DNA of 64,000 nt from Phycomyces blakesleeanus NRRL 1555(-) (lineage: Eukaryota; Mucoromycota; Mucoromycetes; Mucorales; Phycomycetaceae): assembly GCF_001638985.1 (NCBI RefSeq), contig NW_017265140.1:992001-1056000 (forward strand), written 5' to 3'. The position numbers were made by a program, and so were the translations under genes. Shown one piece after another: positions 11,480-24,879 of this stretch. Position 1 is the first letter of the stretch. Each line of letters opens with the position of its first letter. The notes under the pieces are model-generated. The model was not told where the DNA came from, ran no database searches, and worked only from the letters and a program-made list of their open reading frames with translations.

Positions 11480-12474
11480 TTGGGAGTATTTTGCAGTGTA
11501 CTGGCTCCTCGGTGTCCAGCATGACTATGAACACCCACGAGTTCTTCATGGATTACAGTACCCGTTTTCAGAAAATCTTCCAGGAAGGCAAAATCCTGGA
11601 TAGCAACCATCTCATCATATGCTTTCCACCAAGCTTCATATTGGATCTAACCAACAATATCAAGCATACCTGGTTTTTAAGACACACTTATATACCCAGT
11701 CCATAAAAAAGGTATCGGGACTGTATAGTGGCATCGCCGTAGATAACAAATACTCAAAAAAAATTAAATATTTACATCAAGAAAAGCTCACAGCTCTTAT
11801 AAAAACACCACAAATACACATTCATTTAAAAAATATATAATTTTCTGTATTCAGAATAAATAGAATGATAGTCAGACGAAGAAAAAAGTCTGTAAAATGT
11901 TAGACAAAATTAAGTAATCGACAAAAATGCTGCTGCCTTAGAAAGCCATGGAGCCATACGCACCGCTATTAAGAGTACTTCCAATCCCAAGACTACCAAA
12001 AAAAACAAGAAAAAAATACATATTAATCAAAACCATTAAACACCCTACCATAACTGTTAGAAACATATAGCTAGAACGTTGGAAAGTGCATTATTTGATA
12101 AGCATACTTATAGAAAAAACTGAGCGAAAAAAAGTTTATTCTCACTTCAAACACAAATTATCCTACAAACTAAGGACACACTACTGGATTTCCTGAACAC
12201 TGGGACAGAGAGGTACTGTCTGAACATTACTTCTTACAACAACACAATAAAATGCCAAATTTTGAAAGTAGAAAGGCATCAAGTATTTGCTAGAAAAAAA
12301 CATAATTCCAAACGTTTAGGACAGTATGTACCATTAGAAATGTCTTATGAAAATGGCACTAACTTCACATATTCATTTGAGTTAGTTGAAGCAAATAAAA
12401 GTGGTAATGATCTTATACTTGGGAAACAGATACTGACTAAGGTGCTTGTGTTTGACTTTATCATTAATAGCTGA
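11480..12474 (+). pseudogene. Decayed LTR-retrotransposon gag and protease remnants
   Basis: Two short translated islands resemble retroelement proteins. At about 11491-11700 a gag-like stretch reads FFMDYSTRFQKIFQEGK, as in the retrotransposon gag family (x-DY-x-RFQ-x3-x-G). At about 12185-12474 the plus strand reads LNTGTERYCLNI and later GNDLILGKQILTK. These echo the DTG active-site region and the ILLGRDIL-type C-terminal signature of retroviral-like aspartic proteases. The catalytic Asp appears replaced (LNTG rather than LDTG). No LTRs or polymerase remain. The calls rest on motif resemblance only. Confidence 0.4.
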
Positions 12475-12905
12475 ATAGACTTTCAGCTAACATATATGTA
12501 ATTTAAGGATGATTAACCCAAGTCATGTACTATATGTATGTGAAACTACTTGATATGTGTTAAATTTAATATTCCAAATATAATGCGCCAATTTTATGCT
12601 TATCAATGGCTCTAAAATTAACCATTGGTTATAATTATTCTGTATTCAATTAAAAAGCTGAATTATAAGCATTTTTCCAGAAAATCTAACATTCAAATAA
12701 ATATAAAAGTAAACGAATAAGATCCATAGATATAGTATGCCTTGACCTTTATATGCTTTAAAATATCTAAAGGTTGTATTTTTATTACAATTAGTCGCAA
12801 TTCAAATTAAATTACAATGATATCAGAGTTTAAGCTTTAATAATTAATGTGGAAATCATACAAAGTACTAGGTATATATAACTACGCACATATTGTGCTA
12901 TAAAA
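12475..12905. other. Spacer downstream of SUB1
   Basis: This AT-rich spacer lies between the decayed retroelement and the SUB1 stop codon and presumably holds the SUB1 3' UTR. No further feature is seen. Confidence 0.45.
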
Positions 12906-15881
12906 TTAGTTCTTTACAACAATGGGTCCTGTCTGGAAAGTTTCCCAGTCCTTGGAGTCCTTGGGGTTACCAAGGAGCTTAAGGGCTCTCAAATGAAGAA
13001 TGTAAGTTCCAGAAGGTACGGGAATTCCAGAGGAAACATCAGAGAAGGAAGGTGGGATGTAAGTGGCATCCCAAGAGGCGCCAGAGATATAATTATCGGT
13101 TTCGAGGGTGTTAGCGGGAAGATAAACAGAATCAGTCATGGTTTTTCCAATTGACTTCTTGGTCTTGGCATTCAAGACGTCAACATCAAACTTGGCAGTG
13201 GGAGTGAGGAGGCGATAAATAATGTAGGGGATAGTGGTGCTGTTGCTGCGGTTGTAGGTGTAGGTATCGCTCTTGGAGAACACATTTGTTCCGTCCGAGT
13301 CAGAGAGATATGGGTACTTGGCATCAAAAAGAGGGAGGTCACGCTGCTTTCCAACAACACCAAAGTAAGGAACAGTAGTATCAAGGGTAGTCTTGCGGTT
13401 ACCAGACTTGAAGCGAATGTAGCCACCATACATAATATGATCCTTGGGGTTAGTTTTAGGAGGAACAACAGTGACCCGTACTGTTGCCTTTTGACCTGGA
13501 TTGAGGGTAATAGAAGTTTTGGAGAATATCAACTTTGCCTTTGCATTGGAAAACCCGGTGGGAGCAAGAAGAGCATAGCCTTGTACAGAACGATTGTAAG
13601 GAGCCACAGAAATAGAAGGCTCATTAATAACCTTGAAGGTAGCGCGGACCTTTCCGGCATTGTAGATGCTCACAGTCTGGGTTTTGTATTTGTTAAAGGA
13701 AGAAGAATCGTTGAAGCTAAGTTGGGTAGGAGAGACGCGGACCTTTCCAGCAATTGCATCGTAAACTTGGACGAGACCAGCACCTTGAAGAAGAGGGCTC
13801 TCAATGGCACTCTCACCATTGACGTGGACAAGCTTGAGGGCATAGTTCTTGAACTGCTCCGAGATAACTTTGTTGTTCTTCTTAAGTCCCTTGGCCTCAA
13901 TGAACAGAGCGACAGAGCCAGCAACGTAAGGGGTAGCCATAGAAGTACCTGACATAATACCCCAGCTACCGAGGAAACGAGGAAGGGTAGAGTAAATCTG
14001 ACCGCCGATTCCGGCAACATTGGGCTTAAGATCGAGTTCGTAAGAAGCACCAACACTAGAAAAGTCAGAAACAGTGTTTCCGGTAACCAAGGGATAAACA
14101 GCCTGCGTGGTGTCGAACTTCAAAGTTTCAGTACCAGACTTGATACCAGCCAAGAGGGCAAGACCATCAGCAGTTGAGATACCAATAACAGGGATGGTGG
14201 CTTCAGGGTTAGAAGGAGTGAATGAGTCACCATTGTTACTGTTGTAAACAATCAGTCCAATTGCACCAGCCTTGGCAGCATTGGCCGCTTTTTCGTCGAA
14301 AGTGCAGGTACCACGTTGAACAAGAGCAATCTTTCCGGTGAGCTTAGGGATAGTAGAAGGATCACAAGCATCGGTTCCGCCAGAAGCAGCAGTACCATCG
14401 GGAATCTTAGAACCAGAAGAAGTCAAGTAGACTAAATGAAAAATAAATAAATAAATAAATGACCTTATCCAACATATATTCTGTATTATTTTACTAGACT
14501 TACCAATTTTCTTGGAAATAGAGCTAGCCTTGAACAAGTCAACCAAATGGTAGTTATTATCGACAGAAGCAGTTGACCAAATATCCTTAGCAGTACTTGG
14601 CATACCAACAGTAAATGCACCATCAGCACCAGCGTTACCAGCAGCGACAATGACTAAAACATGCAAAATTAAAGTAACCTTCTTTAGTAAAATTTTATAA
14701 TGTAATACAATGCTTTTTTAGTTTGAATCTGCATTTTTGTCTTACATGGAATACCCTTTTCTGCAATACGCTGAGCAACAATGGTATCAGGACCATTGCT
14801 CCAGGCATTGTTTTCGCCAATGGATACAGAAATGACATCCATACCAGCATCATATGCCATCAAGAACGACTTAACGAGGACGTCGTTTCCAGTATTTCCT
14901 TTGCATCCAAATACACGCCACATACCAAGAGTGGCTTGAGGAGCAACACCAGTAAAATTCTATATTGTTTAATGAGTTTAAGATATTTAATTATTGTAGT
15001 AAATATAAGAAGAAAATCTTACGGTTTTGGAGTCATAACCGGCAATAATACCGCTAACATGAGTTCCATGACCTAGTAGTACATTTGTTGCGTTAGTTTC
15101 ATCTGCAGAATAACAAATAGAGAAAAGATGAACATACCACTTGCACCAGACTCAGCTGTGCAGCTGTCAAGGGGATCATCATCGGGGACAGGAGTGTTTC
15201 CACCGGTGTAATCATTGCCAACAAGATCGTAACCATACTGAACTTTGAAGCCCTTGCCAAAACCTCCTCCAAGAGCAGGGTGAAGATAATCGATACCTAA
15301 CAATTCATTATATTATTTCCGTCAGTAAATTGTTATTTAAATGATTCTCTCTCTCTCATGTACTTACCAGTATCGACGACACCAACCTTGATACCCTTAC
15401 CAAACTTTTTGAGCTCAGAGTGGACACGATCGACTTGAGTCATTGCGTGAGGAAGAATAGATGGTGTCTTTCCTTTGGAAGAAACCTTTCTAATTGTAAT
15501 ATCGGGACGTTTAATGACCCTGACAGGATAAACTGCCTTGACGCTATCTTGATCAAGAACAGATTTAAGAGCTGCATCATGCTCTTTGTTGTCAAGACCA
15601 TTAAGACCAAACGAGATGCCATTGAAAAGGTCATGGTCAAACTGATGTGCAATATGAATCTTAGCCTTCTTGAATTTGTTTTGAACTGAGTGGACAAAGC
15701 TGTTGGCAGATGTAGAGTCTCCATAATCAAACTCTACAATATATCGATTGGGAACAACATTATCACTGGAAGCCTGGTATTTAGGATGGGAAATGGCTTC
15801 CGAGGGAGCAACCAAAACAAGGACAGCAAGACAGACACCGGCTGTAAAAAAGGGAAGGACAGAGAAAGATCGTCGCTTCAT
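12906..15881 (-). CDS. SUB1: secreted subtilisin-like serine protease with PA domain
   Basis: SUB1 is an extracellular S8 endopeptidase of the Vpr/PA-domain subtilase type. Six exons (15881-15368, 15296-15138, 15072-15023, 14959-14746, 14653-14504, 14431-12906) join into 870 residues. In order: signal peptide (about 1-29), an I9-type propeptide inhibitor (PNRYIVEF, about 44-125), catalytic Asp170 in VGVVDTG, His226 in GHGTHV, oxyanion Asn319 in VAAGN, a PA domain inserted at about 363-480, and catalytic Ser526 in SGTSMATP. A long C-terminal region of Fn3-like character follows. All introns are GT-AG and 63-92 nt. The start MKRRSF is chosen over an upstream in-frame Met because it begins the signal peptide and aligns with SUB2 and SUB3. 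SUB1 is the intact member of the tandem trio. Confidence 0.93.
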
Positions 15882-15955
15882 GATGGAAGGAGCGGGAAGG
15901 AAAGAAAGGAAGGGTTTGAGAGAGCTGAGGAGAAGAAGATGGTTTACAACGTTTC

Positions 15956-15962
15956 TTTTATA
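15956..15962 (-). promoter_or_regulatory. TATA box of SUB1
   Basis: TATAAAA (minus strand) lies 75-81 bases upstream of the SUB1 ATG, in the context GGTATAAAAG. The same box occurs at exactly the same distance before SUB2. Confidence 0.6.
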
Positions 15963-18900
15963 CCTTTCCTTACTCACCAGTTTTATACATACATATTGAC
16001 ATGTGTGATGTTACAATAGTTAGGCTTGTAAATATATGTATCATTTGAGGTCAGATTTAGACAAACTGTCTATAAAAGCTTGTATTTGGTTGATAGTTAC
16101 ATGCTGGGATTAGTTACTGACAGATAACCAGTCTCATATTTTGCGTGTAGGAGCACTTTATTCGGAATCTCACCAAATATGAATTGGGAAAGAACTCCTA
16201 AGTATAGTGATCATGTTTTGGCTACGTGAAATGCACACTACTGTAAAAAGTAGTCATCTTATATTAGATCCTAATGATATTATATTTTATAATGTATCAA
16301 TGATGATTATATTTCTACCCAAATTAGTCACTTTTAACTGTTATTAGTAACGCATGTCGTTTTTATTATATATTGGTCACACATATCCTACATATGCTTA
16401 GTTAATAGCGACGATCTGTAACAGCCCATTGGTCTAAAAATTATACTATATTTGTATAAAAATAACTGCTTTGATTAAGTTATTAAGTGAGCGATTACAT
16501 CTCCAAAGAAATCAGTAATTTATAAGCATATACCTTGTATAGAGCTTAGTTTCACTTTAAGTAACAAATAACGCGGATTATAAGATTTATTATAGAATCC
16601 AAAGAGCCTTTTTCTTCTTCTCACATTTGATACTAATATTTAGATATCTAGATAACTTTATACATTTTACCTTAACTAAAAAAGTACATTATCTGTCAGT
16701 CTCTCTCCCAATAAAGACACACATATATGTATATATAATCAGCAGAATTATATATACATATAATATAAAGCGTCTTTGCTACAATATATCTGAAAGACAC
16801 ATTGCAATACTATATAAAAAAAATTAACTTCAGGTGGCACACACGGAGAATAGCGCTATTGGATTTATTGTTAAAAATGGATGGGAAGTTACGTGCTCCA
16901 TTTTAAGCAGCAAGAGCCATATTATTTCAGATTGCAGGTGCTGAGGTTGCCATAATCAACAGTTTGCAAGCTCATTGATATATAATATGTGTCAATATAA
17001 TATAAGTTACTTTACAATATAATTTTGCGAATTAGTATTTTTATTTATTAATATCATAATAAAAAAAGATGCTTTTCGAAAGACTACTAATAAGCCGTGT
17101 AAATATCCACGTATTTTTCATCATTCAATCTATATGTTCCAAGATACTTTAGAATTTCTGACTCCAACTGTTAACATAAAGATCAATGAAAAGGTAGTTA
17201 AAATTGAATATATTCATAGTACTCTATACCAGCTTGTATAAAAGCAGAATTATACTTTAACATACATATATATATGATCTTACTTCATGGTGGTATATAC
17301 TAATTAACATCATAATTAAAATCAACAGATACTCCCAAAAAAGCACTATATATATAATCCAAAGACAAGAAAAAAAACATAGATAATCTAGAATTGTGTA
17401 GGCTCAAAACATACGAGTTTTCAACATATAACATATTAAAAGAATCGATACTTTAATGGCTCTGAAAATTAACCGAATACCGTATGTGGATATAAGTGTA
17501 CCCGGTAATCTTACAGTTTTTCAAAGGTATGAGCGAATTAACTTATTCTACTACCCCAGTTTTGTAGCGCTAGATCATTGTGGTCTTATTGAGAGAAAAA
17601 GTGACATAAATAGTAGTTGATACTATTAAAGATAATTGCAATTAATATTCATTTACAGATGAACTGAGATACTATCCCATTGGTGCTATTTTGTAAGAAA
17701 GGGAAACCCGCAAATAATATAATATACAGTAGATATATTCCTTATACTTGCAGCTATTTAAAGCCTTTTAAGATTCTAATAAAGTTAAAAAATCATAAGA
17801 AAAAAAAACCACTGGCTTAAGAGTGGCTATATATTATGTCTACATACTTATATATAGAGTATTATCAACCTTTATCTACAATATTTTTGTATTGGGTAGT
17901 GCACAACAAAAAAGGGACCCTGTCCGTCCATATTCACAAATGGGTCCGGTATCTCTTATTTAATAAATCCCACATTCGTAAAGCTTCCTCTTTTTTTTTA
18001 TTGAAAGAACTGACTAGGCTTCACAGTTTCAAACATTTCTTAATCTCTGCCATTAAACTGTAATGTAAATTTCAATAAGCTTGGCTTGTGTACATTCAAA
18101 GATTTTTGTTTTATCTTTATTCTATTAAAAAGTCAAAAATACATATCGACTAAAGAGTTAAACATTTACATTGTATAAATCGAATTTTGATTAAAAGTAA
18201 CATCTTTAAAGAGTATATCAACTACTCTTCTAAAAATCTCTATAATACACATATTCATAGTGTATAGAGCTATAGAATACTTAAATAAACTGTATCATAT
18301 TTTATAAAAACACCCTAGCCTCTGTAATATCCTAGATTCACCACCCTTTTTGAAGGTTTGAAATAATTATGTAAAGTTATCGAAATAGTAAGAGATTCTA
18401 TTTCTTCTTATAAAAAACACACATACCACTATTTGGTATCTTCCAGACATTGTCCAGAACCTTAATATAATTATGAAGTATATGATTGAAAGGTGTATCT
18501 GAACACTTAATATTAACAAATGTAGTAGTGTATTAAGCAGACATATATTGTATAAACTAGAATATCAGTATATTCATTTGTTATATACAAAAAGTTGCCC
18601 CTGTAGAAATCTCAGGCTTTTAAAGACAATGTCGGTAAGACCCTATGAAGAAATTCAAATGAAGTTTGTATAAGGCGTTTTCCTGCTACTCATATTTCCC
18701 AAATAAAATATTTGGAATAAATAGAGCTTCCCACACAAACACTGTCTACTAATACATAAATGCCCTTTAACTCTTATTTTTGTGAGCCCAACAAAAGTCT
18801 GACTCTAAAGATTAAACCTAATGTATGATGGATATTTGTATCTGATTCACATCAAGTCAATTTTTTTTAAAGTTTGTATTTCGTAATAGATAAAGCTTGC

Positions 18901-18977
18901 AAAAGGATTGGCTAAACACTAAAAATACTATAAAAAGTGATATATGTTTATCTCTAGATTAACTTGAAATCTATAAA
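15963..18977. other. SUB1-SUB2 intergenic region
   Basis: This 3-kb AT-rich spacer holds no supported gene. Parts of the first ~500 bases (about 16150-16440) resemble the region upstream of SUB2 (about 28580-28920), including a run ending in TTATTAG-GTAACGCATG. The duplicated unit may therefore include promoter DNA. The rest shows no recognisable element. Confidence 0.5.
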
Positions 18978-19175
18978 TCAGTTCTTTACAACAATAGGAC
19001 CTGTTTGAAAAGTTTCCCAATCCTTGGGATCTTTGGGGTTACCGAGGAGTTTAAGAGCTTTTAGATTTAGAATATAAGTTCCTGAAGGAACCGGAATACT
19101 GGCTTGAATACCAGAAAATTGAGTGGAAACATAGGTGGCATTCCACGGGGTATTAGTACGAAATCCATCTCCATA

Positions 19176-19180
19176 GATAG
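19176..19180. repeat. Target site duplication of gypsy element, left
   Basis: GATAG lies directly before the 5' LTR and is repeated directly after the 3' LTR at 25511-25515. A 5-bp duplication is usual for Ty3/gypsy integrases. Confidence 0.95.
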
Positions 19181-19811
19181 TGTTGTGAATGAGTATTGAT
19201 TACTGCTGAATCTGAGAGTAAGACTGAAGGATAAAATAATATCCTCAGCTATTCCAGTCAAACGGATCTCCCTTTATGATATTATCTAATACACAGATCA
19301 TCATACACATAATTGATTATTTATTATTATCACCATGACATGGGATATACAAATACATATACATTATATATATGGCATCATTATATTTCATCTACATATT
19401 TCTTTTATTATACAAATACTTAATTGAGAGACTACAACTACAACTATCTAATATTATGAAACATTACCCGAGTATCTGGGTCGGAATACTAAAATATTAC
19501 CAATAGCATAAATGCTCTTCTTTACCAAAACTCTTGGACTGATCTGACTGGAGAAGTATCATATCAATTGGTCTTTCCGGATCTTTCCAGAAGAACAATA
19601 CTCCTGGAAGATGACTCATCGTGATAAAGATTACTTAAGCACACACTGAATTACAAATTAGAAAAACATATAAATATCAGTAGATAGTTCCGTGTAGAAA
19701 GACAATCGAATTTTATATTTCTTTACTTTTCTTTTGAAATAAACAACCTACACAAGTTCTCACGAATTCTTTCGTCTATATTATATTTTGCTTTATTTTC
19801 TCCCCACAACA
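19181..19811 (+). repeat. 5' LTR of gypsy element
   Basis: This 631-bp LTR has the terminal inverted repeat TGTTGTG/CACAACA. It appears identical base for base to the 3' LTR. It carries the promoter for the element's RNA. Confidence 0.95.
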
Positions 19812-19830
19812 TTTTTTTTCGTGAACTACA

Positions 19831-22800
19831 ATGAACTCTCCTGCTGACTTGTTTCCCGCTGGTTTGACCCCTGTTCCTGAGGAGGCTACCTTGTCCCCCA
19901 TGTCTGCGGATGAATTATTCTCTGACTTGAGTGAGCCCGTCCTCTTTCCGGATGCTGCCCCTGGTTTTGGTTCCGTTTCTGGTTCTGGTTCCCCTCCCGT
20001 TGGTAGAGAAGTAGCAACTGCTTCCTCCTGTGTGGCCGTTCTCAAGGCTGAATTGGGCAACCACATCGAGGCCTTCAGCGCTGCTCATGTAGCAAACAAT
20101 GAGCAAGCAGCTGATGATGCACTCCGCAGGATCGAGCGCACAAGATTGGCAATCACTAGCCTTGAAAAGTGCAGCGAGATGCTTGCCTCTCCTGGTACAA
20201 ACACAGAGAGAGCTGGCCGTGAAGGAGGGTTGACTCTCAACAGAAGAGATCTTCCCAAATTCCAATTGGCCTCCAGTATTATTAAGCCCTTCCCAAATGA
20301 AGAGGTTTTTGAATCAGTTGGACATTTCCTACGTACCTTCAAGAATGTGATCGAGTCTTCTTCCTTGGACATCGAGAGAGTTTGGAAGAAATTCCTCCCA
20401 CTTTGCCTGCCTCACACTGATGACGGATGGGTAGAGATGGATCTTAAGAAGTGTATTGATTGGAAGGCGGCGAAATCATGCTTCAACAAAAGACATGGTT
20501 CCAGCTTGGTGTCTCGACGATTCACAGACCAGGTCTTTACAATGATGATGAAGAACACTGAGTCCATCGGTGATTACTCGAAGAAGTTCCTCCGTGCGGT
20601 TTACAATGCTGGTTTACCCAAAGACGATGCTCGCATCGCTGATCGCTTCCTTGCCTCGCTGACCTTATCAGTGCAAACACTGGTAAGAGTTACCATGGCC
20701 CGCTCTGGTCCCAATGGGGAGTCCAAGCGTGATTGGACTGTAGAGCAGATCACGCAGATCGGCAGAGACATCCTTGGGGATGACAACAGGCTCTATGCTG
20801 AGGCGACCCGATTGATTCCTGGTTCCCGTGGGCAACCTGAGAAGAATAACGAGGAACATCCCAGAAAGAAGCTTCACCATTCCAACAAGATAACCAAGCA
20901 TGAGAAGACATTTTTCTGCTCGCACCATGGAAAAAACCCGACCCATGAGTCCAGCAAGTGTTTTACCTTGATCAACCGCAAGAACAAAGCCAGTAGTTCC
21001 AACAGTCGCAATCCTTGCAGACGTTGTGGTGAAAACTACTACCATGGTCATGTCTGCAAAAGCAAGAACAATGAGCCAATTCTCATGGTATCCCAGTCTC
21101 CCGCAAAGGATAAGTCTGAGCAGACGCTCAAGACGATCCAGGACAGGATAGATGAAGACATGGAGGAAATATCATTTGAATGTAAGTACCTACTTGACAG
21201 AATTGAGAGAAGAATTAAAGCTAATGATGCGTTTAATCTTGTAACTCCAATCATAATAGAGAACCAGAAGTTAATCGGGATGATCGATACAGGCAGTTCC
21301 CGCACGTTTATAAATTTGAAATGTTTAAATAACAATTTACAAATAACAAAAATAAATTCTTCAATTGGTTCCTTTAATTTTCTGTCTAAGAATAGTAGTA
21401 CAAAGAGATTAGGAAAAACTGATCCTTTAAATTTTAAATATATAAATGGCATCACCTTTAAGCATGCACCAGAGGTGTTAGAGTTTAATACGGGTTTTAA
21501 TTTTGATATCCTCCTTGGAAGAGATATTTTGGCAAAGATGAATATTGGATTAATTAATGTTGCATATGATATTGAAGGAGAATATGTCCATTCAGATAAT
21601 GCAAAAGACTATGCCGCCATTTATGAAAATCTAAATATTGATAAAGAGAAAAAGTTTGAACCTGATAATTCGCCAGCTGGCACAGCACAGCAACGAGCAG
21701 AATTTATGAGCTCTATTAAAGCATCACTGGAGGAAAATAAGAATATTCCCGTTGAGTCATATTGTCCTTTATCAGAATCTATTATTCGTTTACCTACTAA
21801 GGAAGGTGCGACGGCTTACAGACGGCAGTATCCTATACCGCACGCTCTAAGACCAACACTTGACAAGCAAGTAAAAGAATGGCTTGAGACAGGAACTATT
21901 GTCAAGTCCAAGACCAACACTTCCTTCAACAGTCCAATGTTGCTTGTTCCAAAGAGAAACAAAGCTGGTGAGATTGTCAGTCATAGAGTGTGTTTAGATG
22001 TGCGATTGTTAAATCAGATCCTACCTCCCACATTCAATTATCCAATTCCAAAAATTCAAACAATATTTCAAAACTTAAGTGGAAAGAAATTCTTTACCAC
22101 ACTCGACTTATCCAATGCGTATCATCGTTTCAAAGTTGCACCTGAGGATGTACACAAACTGACATTCACTCACTTAGATGGGCAACAGTATAGCTTTATT
22201 AAAGGCTGTTTTGGCTTGAAGATGCTTACTTCACAATTTCAACATGTCATGGCTACTTTATTTGATAAGATTGACTGTGTACAGAATTTTGTTGATGATT
22301 GTATTGTTGCCAGTGAAACATTTGAACAGCATGTCAAAGACGTAAAATTAGTTATTGAAAAATTGTCATCCGCGAAGTTGATTCTGAACTCGGAAAAGTG
22401 TGTCTGGTTTCAACATTCAGTGAGATTGCTTGGTTTTGTCGTCAATGAGACAGGCACCAAGGTTGATAAGCGAAAGTTGACAAATGTTGACAAATGGCCT
22501 ATTCCTACAACTGCGAAACAGATTCAGCAATTCATGGGTTTGATCAATTACTTCAGAGATTATATTCCTATGATTTCGAAGGTAGCTGAGCCTATTTCAC
22601 GTTTGAGTCATGCCAAGAATGTGTCTGGTCAATGGACAGATGAGCAGACGAAAAGCTTTAAAGCACTAAAAGACATATTGCACCAAGATTTAATTCTTCA
22701 TTACGCAGATATGTCACGTGAAATGTATGTGGCCACAGATGCATCCCTTTATGGAGCAGCTTGCTTATTGTTTCAGCGAGATGAACAAGGGCGTGATAAA

Positions 22801-24696
22801 TATATCAGCTTTGTATCAACTTCCTTAAGCCCATCGCAGCGACGATGGAGCACAACTAAAAGAGAATTATATGCAGTCGTTTTGGCGCTTGAAAAATTCT
22901 GTCCATTTCTGTGGGGCCGACAGTTCACAATTTTTACTGATCATCGAGCACTCATTTATCTCCACACTCAAAAAATCGCTAATCCGATGATGATTGGCTG
23001 GATTGAGACACTCCTTGACTTTGATTTTAAAGTGGTCCATATTCCTGGTTTGTTGAATAAACTACCTGATTTGCTAAGCCGCTTGTATCCTCCAGAGGAT
23101 AGTGACAAGCTGGTGGAGGATGATGGATTGAGAAAAATCAGAACAAATGACTTACAAGCTAAAAACAGAGTTATTGTTCAAAAGAAAAAATATAGTAAAG
23201 ACAGAGTGCTAAATGTACTTGCAACGCAACTCGTCGAAAATGCTTCAGAGTCGTCCGACTATATGTCACCTCCTGAAGAAAAGCGTAATGGCTTACTAAA
23301 AGAAGCACATTCGTTTGGTCACTTTGGAAGTCAAGCTATAGTGAATGATCTTCATTCACAAGGCTTACACTGGACTAATATATATGAAGAGGCTAAAGAG
23401 ATTATTCGTTCTTGCCCTGAATGTCAGAAGCACAATATTAGCAAGAAAGGCTATCACCCATTGACTAATGTTGTAGCATTCCGACCATTTGATCATATTG
23501 CAATTGACTTATGCGGTGAATTCCCTGTATCAGAGGATGGACACACGTACATGTTAGTTCTGGTTGATGTATGCTCCAAGTACATTATCTTGAGACCACT
23601 GCCAAACAAGAACTCAACAACAATAGCTAAAGCATTGATAAAGATTTTTGGAGATTATGGTTTTCCCAAAGTAATGCAAAGTGACAATGGTCTGGAATTT
23701 AGAAACTCTTTAATGTCAAGCCTATCTAAAGAGCTTGGGATTGATCGAAGATATTCGACAGCATATCACCCACAAGGAAATGGTATTGCCGAAGCCAGTG
23801 TAAAAATTGCAGAGAATACTGTACGTAAAATGATGAGAGCGAACAGCAATGACTGATGTCACTATCTACCGATTGTTCAGCTGTGTATCAATAGACATAT
23901 TCCTCAAAAAACACTAAGTGCGCCGTTTTCATTAATGTATGCTCGCAGAGTCAATGTGCCTGATGAGTATGGTGACAAAGATAAATACTCTCTTCCAAAA
24001 GCCACAGTTACAATTGATGAGCTAGAGAAGCAGATTGATCATATGAAAAATATTATATTCCCTGCCATTAACGAACGTGTGTTAAGGATTAATGAGGAAT
24101 TAAAAAAGAAATATGATCACAAAAATATCCTAATCGACATCCCCAAAGGAACACACGTTATGGTCAGATTACCACATCGATCAAATAAATTGGCACCTAT
24201 TTATGAAGGTCCATATACAGTGGTTCGAAAGAATAAAGGAGGATCGTATGAGTTAAAGGATGAGCAAGGTGAATTGTTACACCAAAATTATACACCCTCA
24301 GAACTCAAGATGGTCACCATCGATGAATCAACAATTGAGAATGAGCTCTACAAAGTTGAAGACATTCGAGATCATCGTGGTACTGCTGGTCAACGAGAAT
24401 ATTTGGTCAAATGGGCTGGCTATGGCGAACGCGCTAATACATGGCAAAAGGCTGAAGACTTTACCGATTCCACAATTGTACAAAAATATTGGAAGAAAGT
24501 TAGAGAGTTGGAACGTTTAGAGAATGAGAGAGCTGAAGACTTGATTAACAAAAGTGCATCCTCAAAAAAGAAAATAGTTCACACTTCAAGACTAAATGGT
24601 AAAAGTAACAATAACGATGAGCACAAGAAAAGAACACTTCCTACCACTTTGAGTAGAGAAGAAAGATTACACAAAAGAAGAGCAACAAAAAATTAA
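19831..24696 (+). pseudogene. gypsy Gag-Pol polyprotein with one internal TGA
   Basis: This is a single 1,622-codon frame, interrupted once by TGA at 23854-23856. The gag part (about 1-420) ends in Cys/His motifs (CSHHGKNPTHESSKC and CRRCGENYYHGHVC). The aspartic protease has IDTGSS near residue 486. The reverse transcriptase has FVDD near 820-823. RNase H has its ATDASLYGA motif near 968. The integrase has an HHCC finger ending CPECQKH, then D-D-35-E residues in IAIDLCGE, SDNGLEF and the Glu of GNGIAEAS. The stop falls shortly after that Glu, where Trp is usual (TGG to TGA). Downstream in the same frame come a GPY/F module and a chromodomain (YLVKWAGYGERANTW), which in chromoviruses reads histone marks to direct insertion. 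As written, the product would lack both. Confidence 0.93.
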
Positions 24697-24879
24697 AATA
24701 ACAAAAAATGAACACGTAATCCACAAAGCTGAGTTTACAGTGTAGATCTCCATAAAGTACAAAAATTATGTGCATGATTGACTATAATAAAATAAGCAAT
24801 TGGCCAGACAATGAAATAGTAAATGAAATGTTTTATTGCCGAATCAACAAAAGGTATTGTTGAATCTGGTGGAGGATAA

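Noticed and set aside
15882..15977. Upstream in-frame Met for SUB1
   Set aside because: The lower Met starts a signal peptide shared by all three paralogues. The upper extension is not conserved and overlaps the TATA box.
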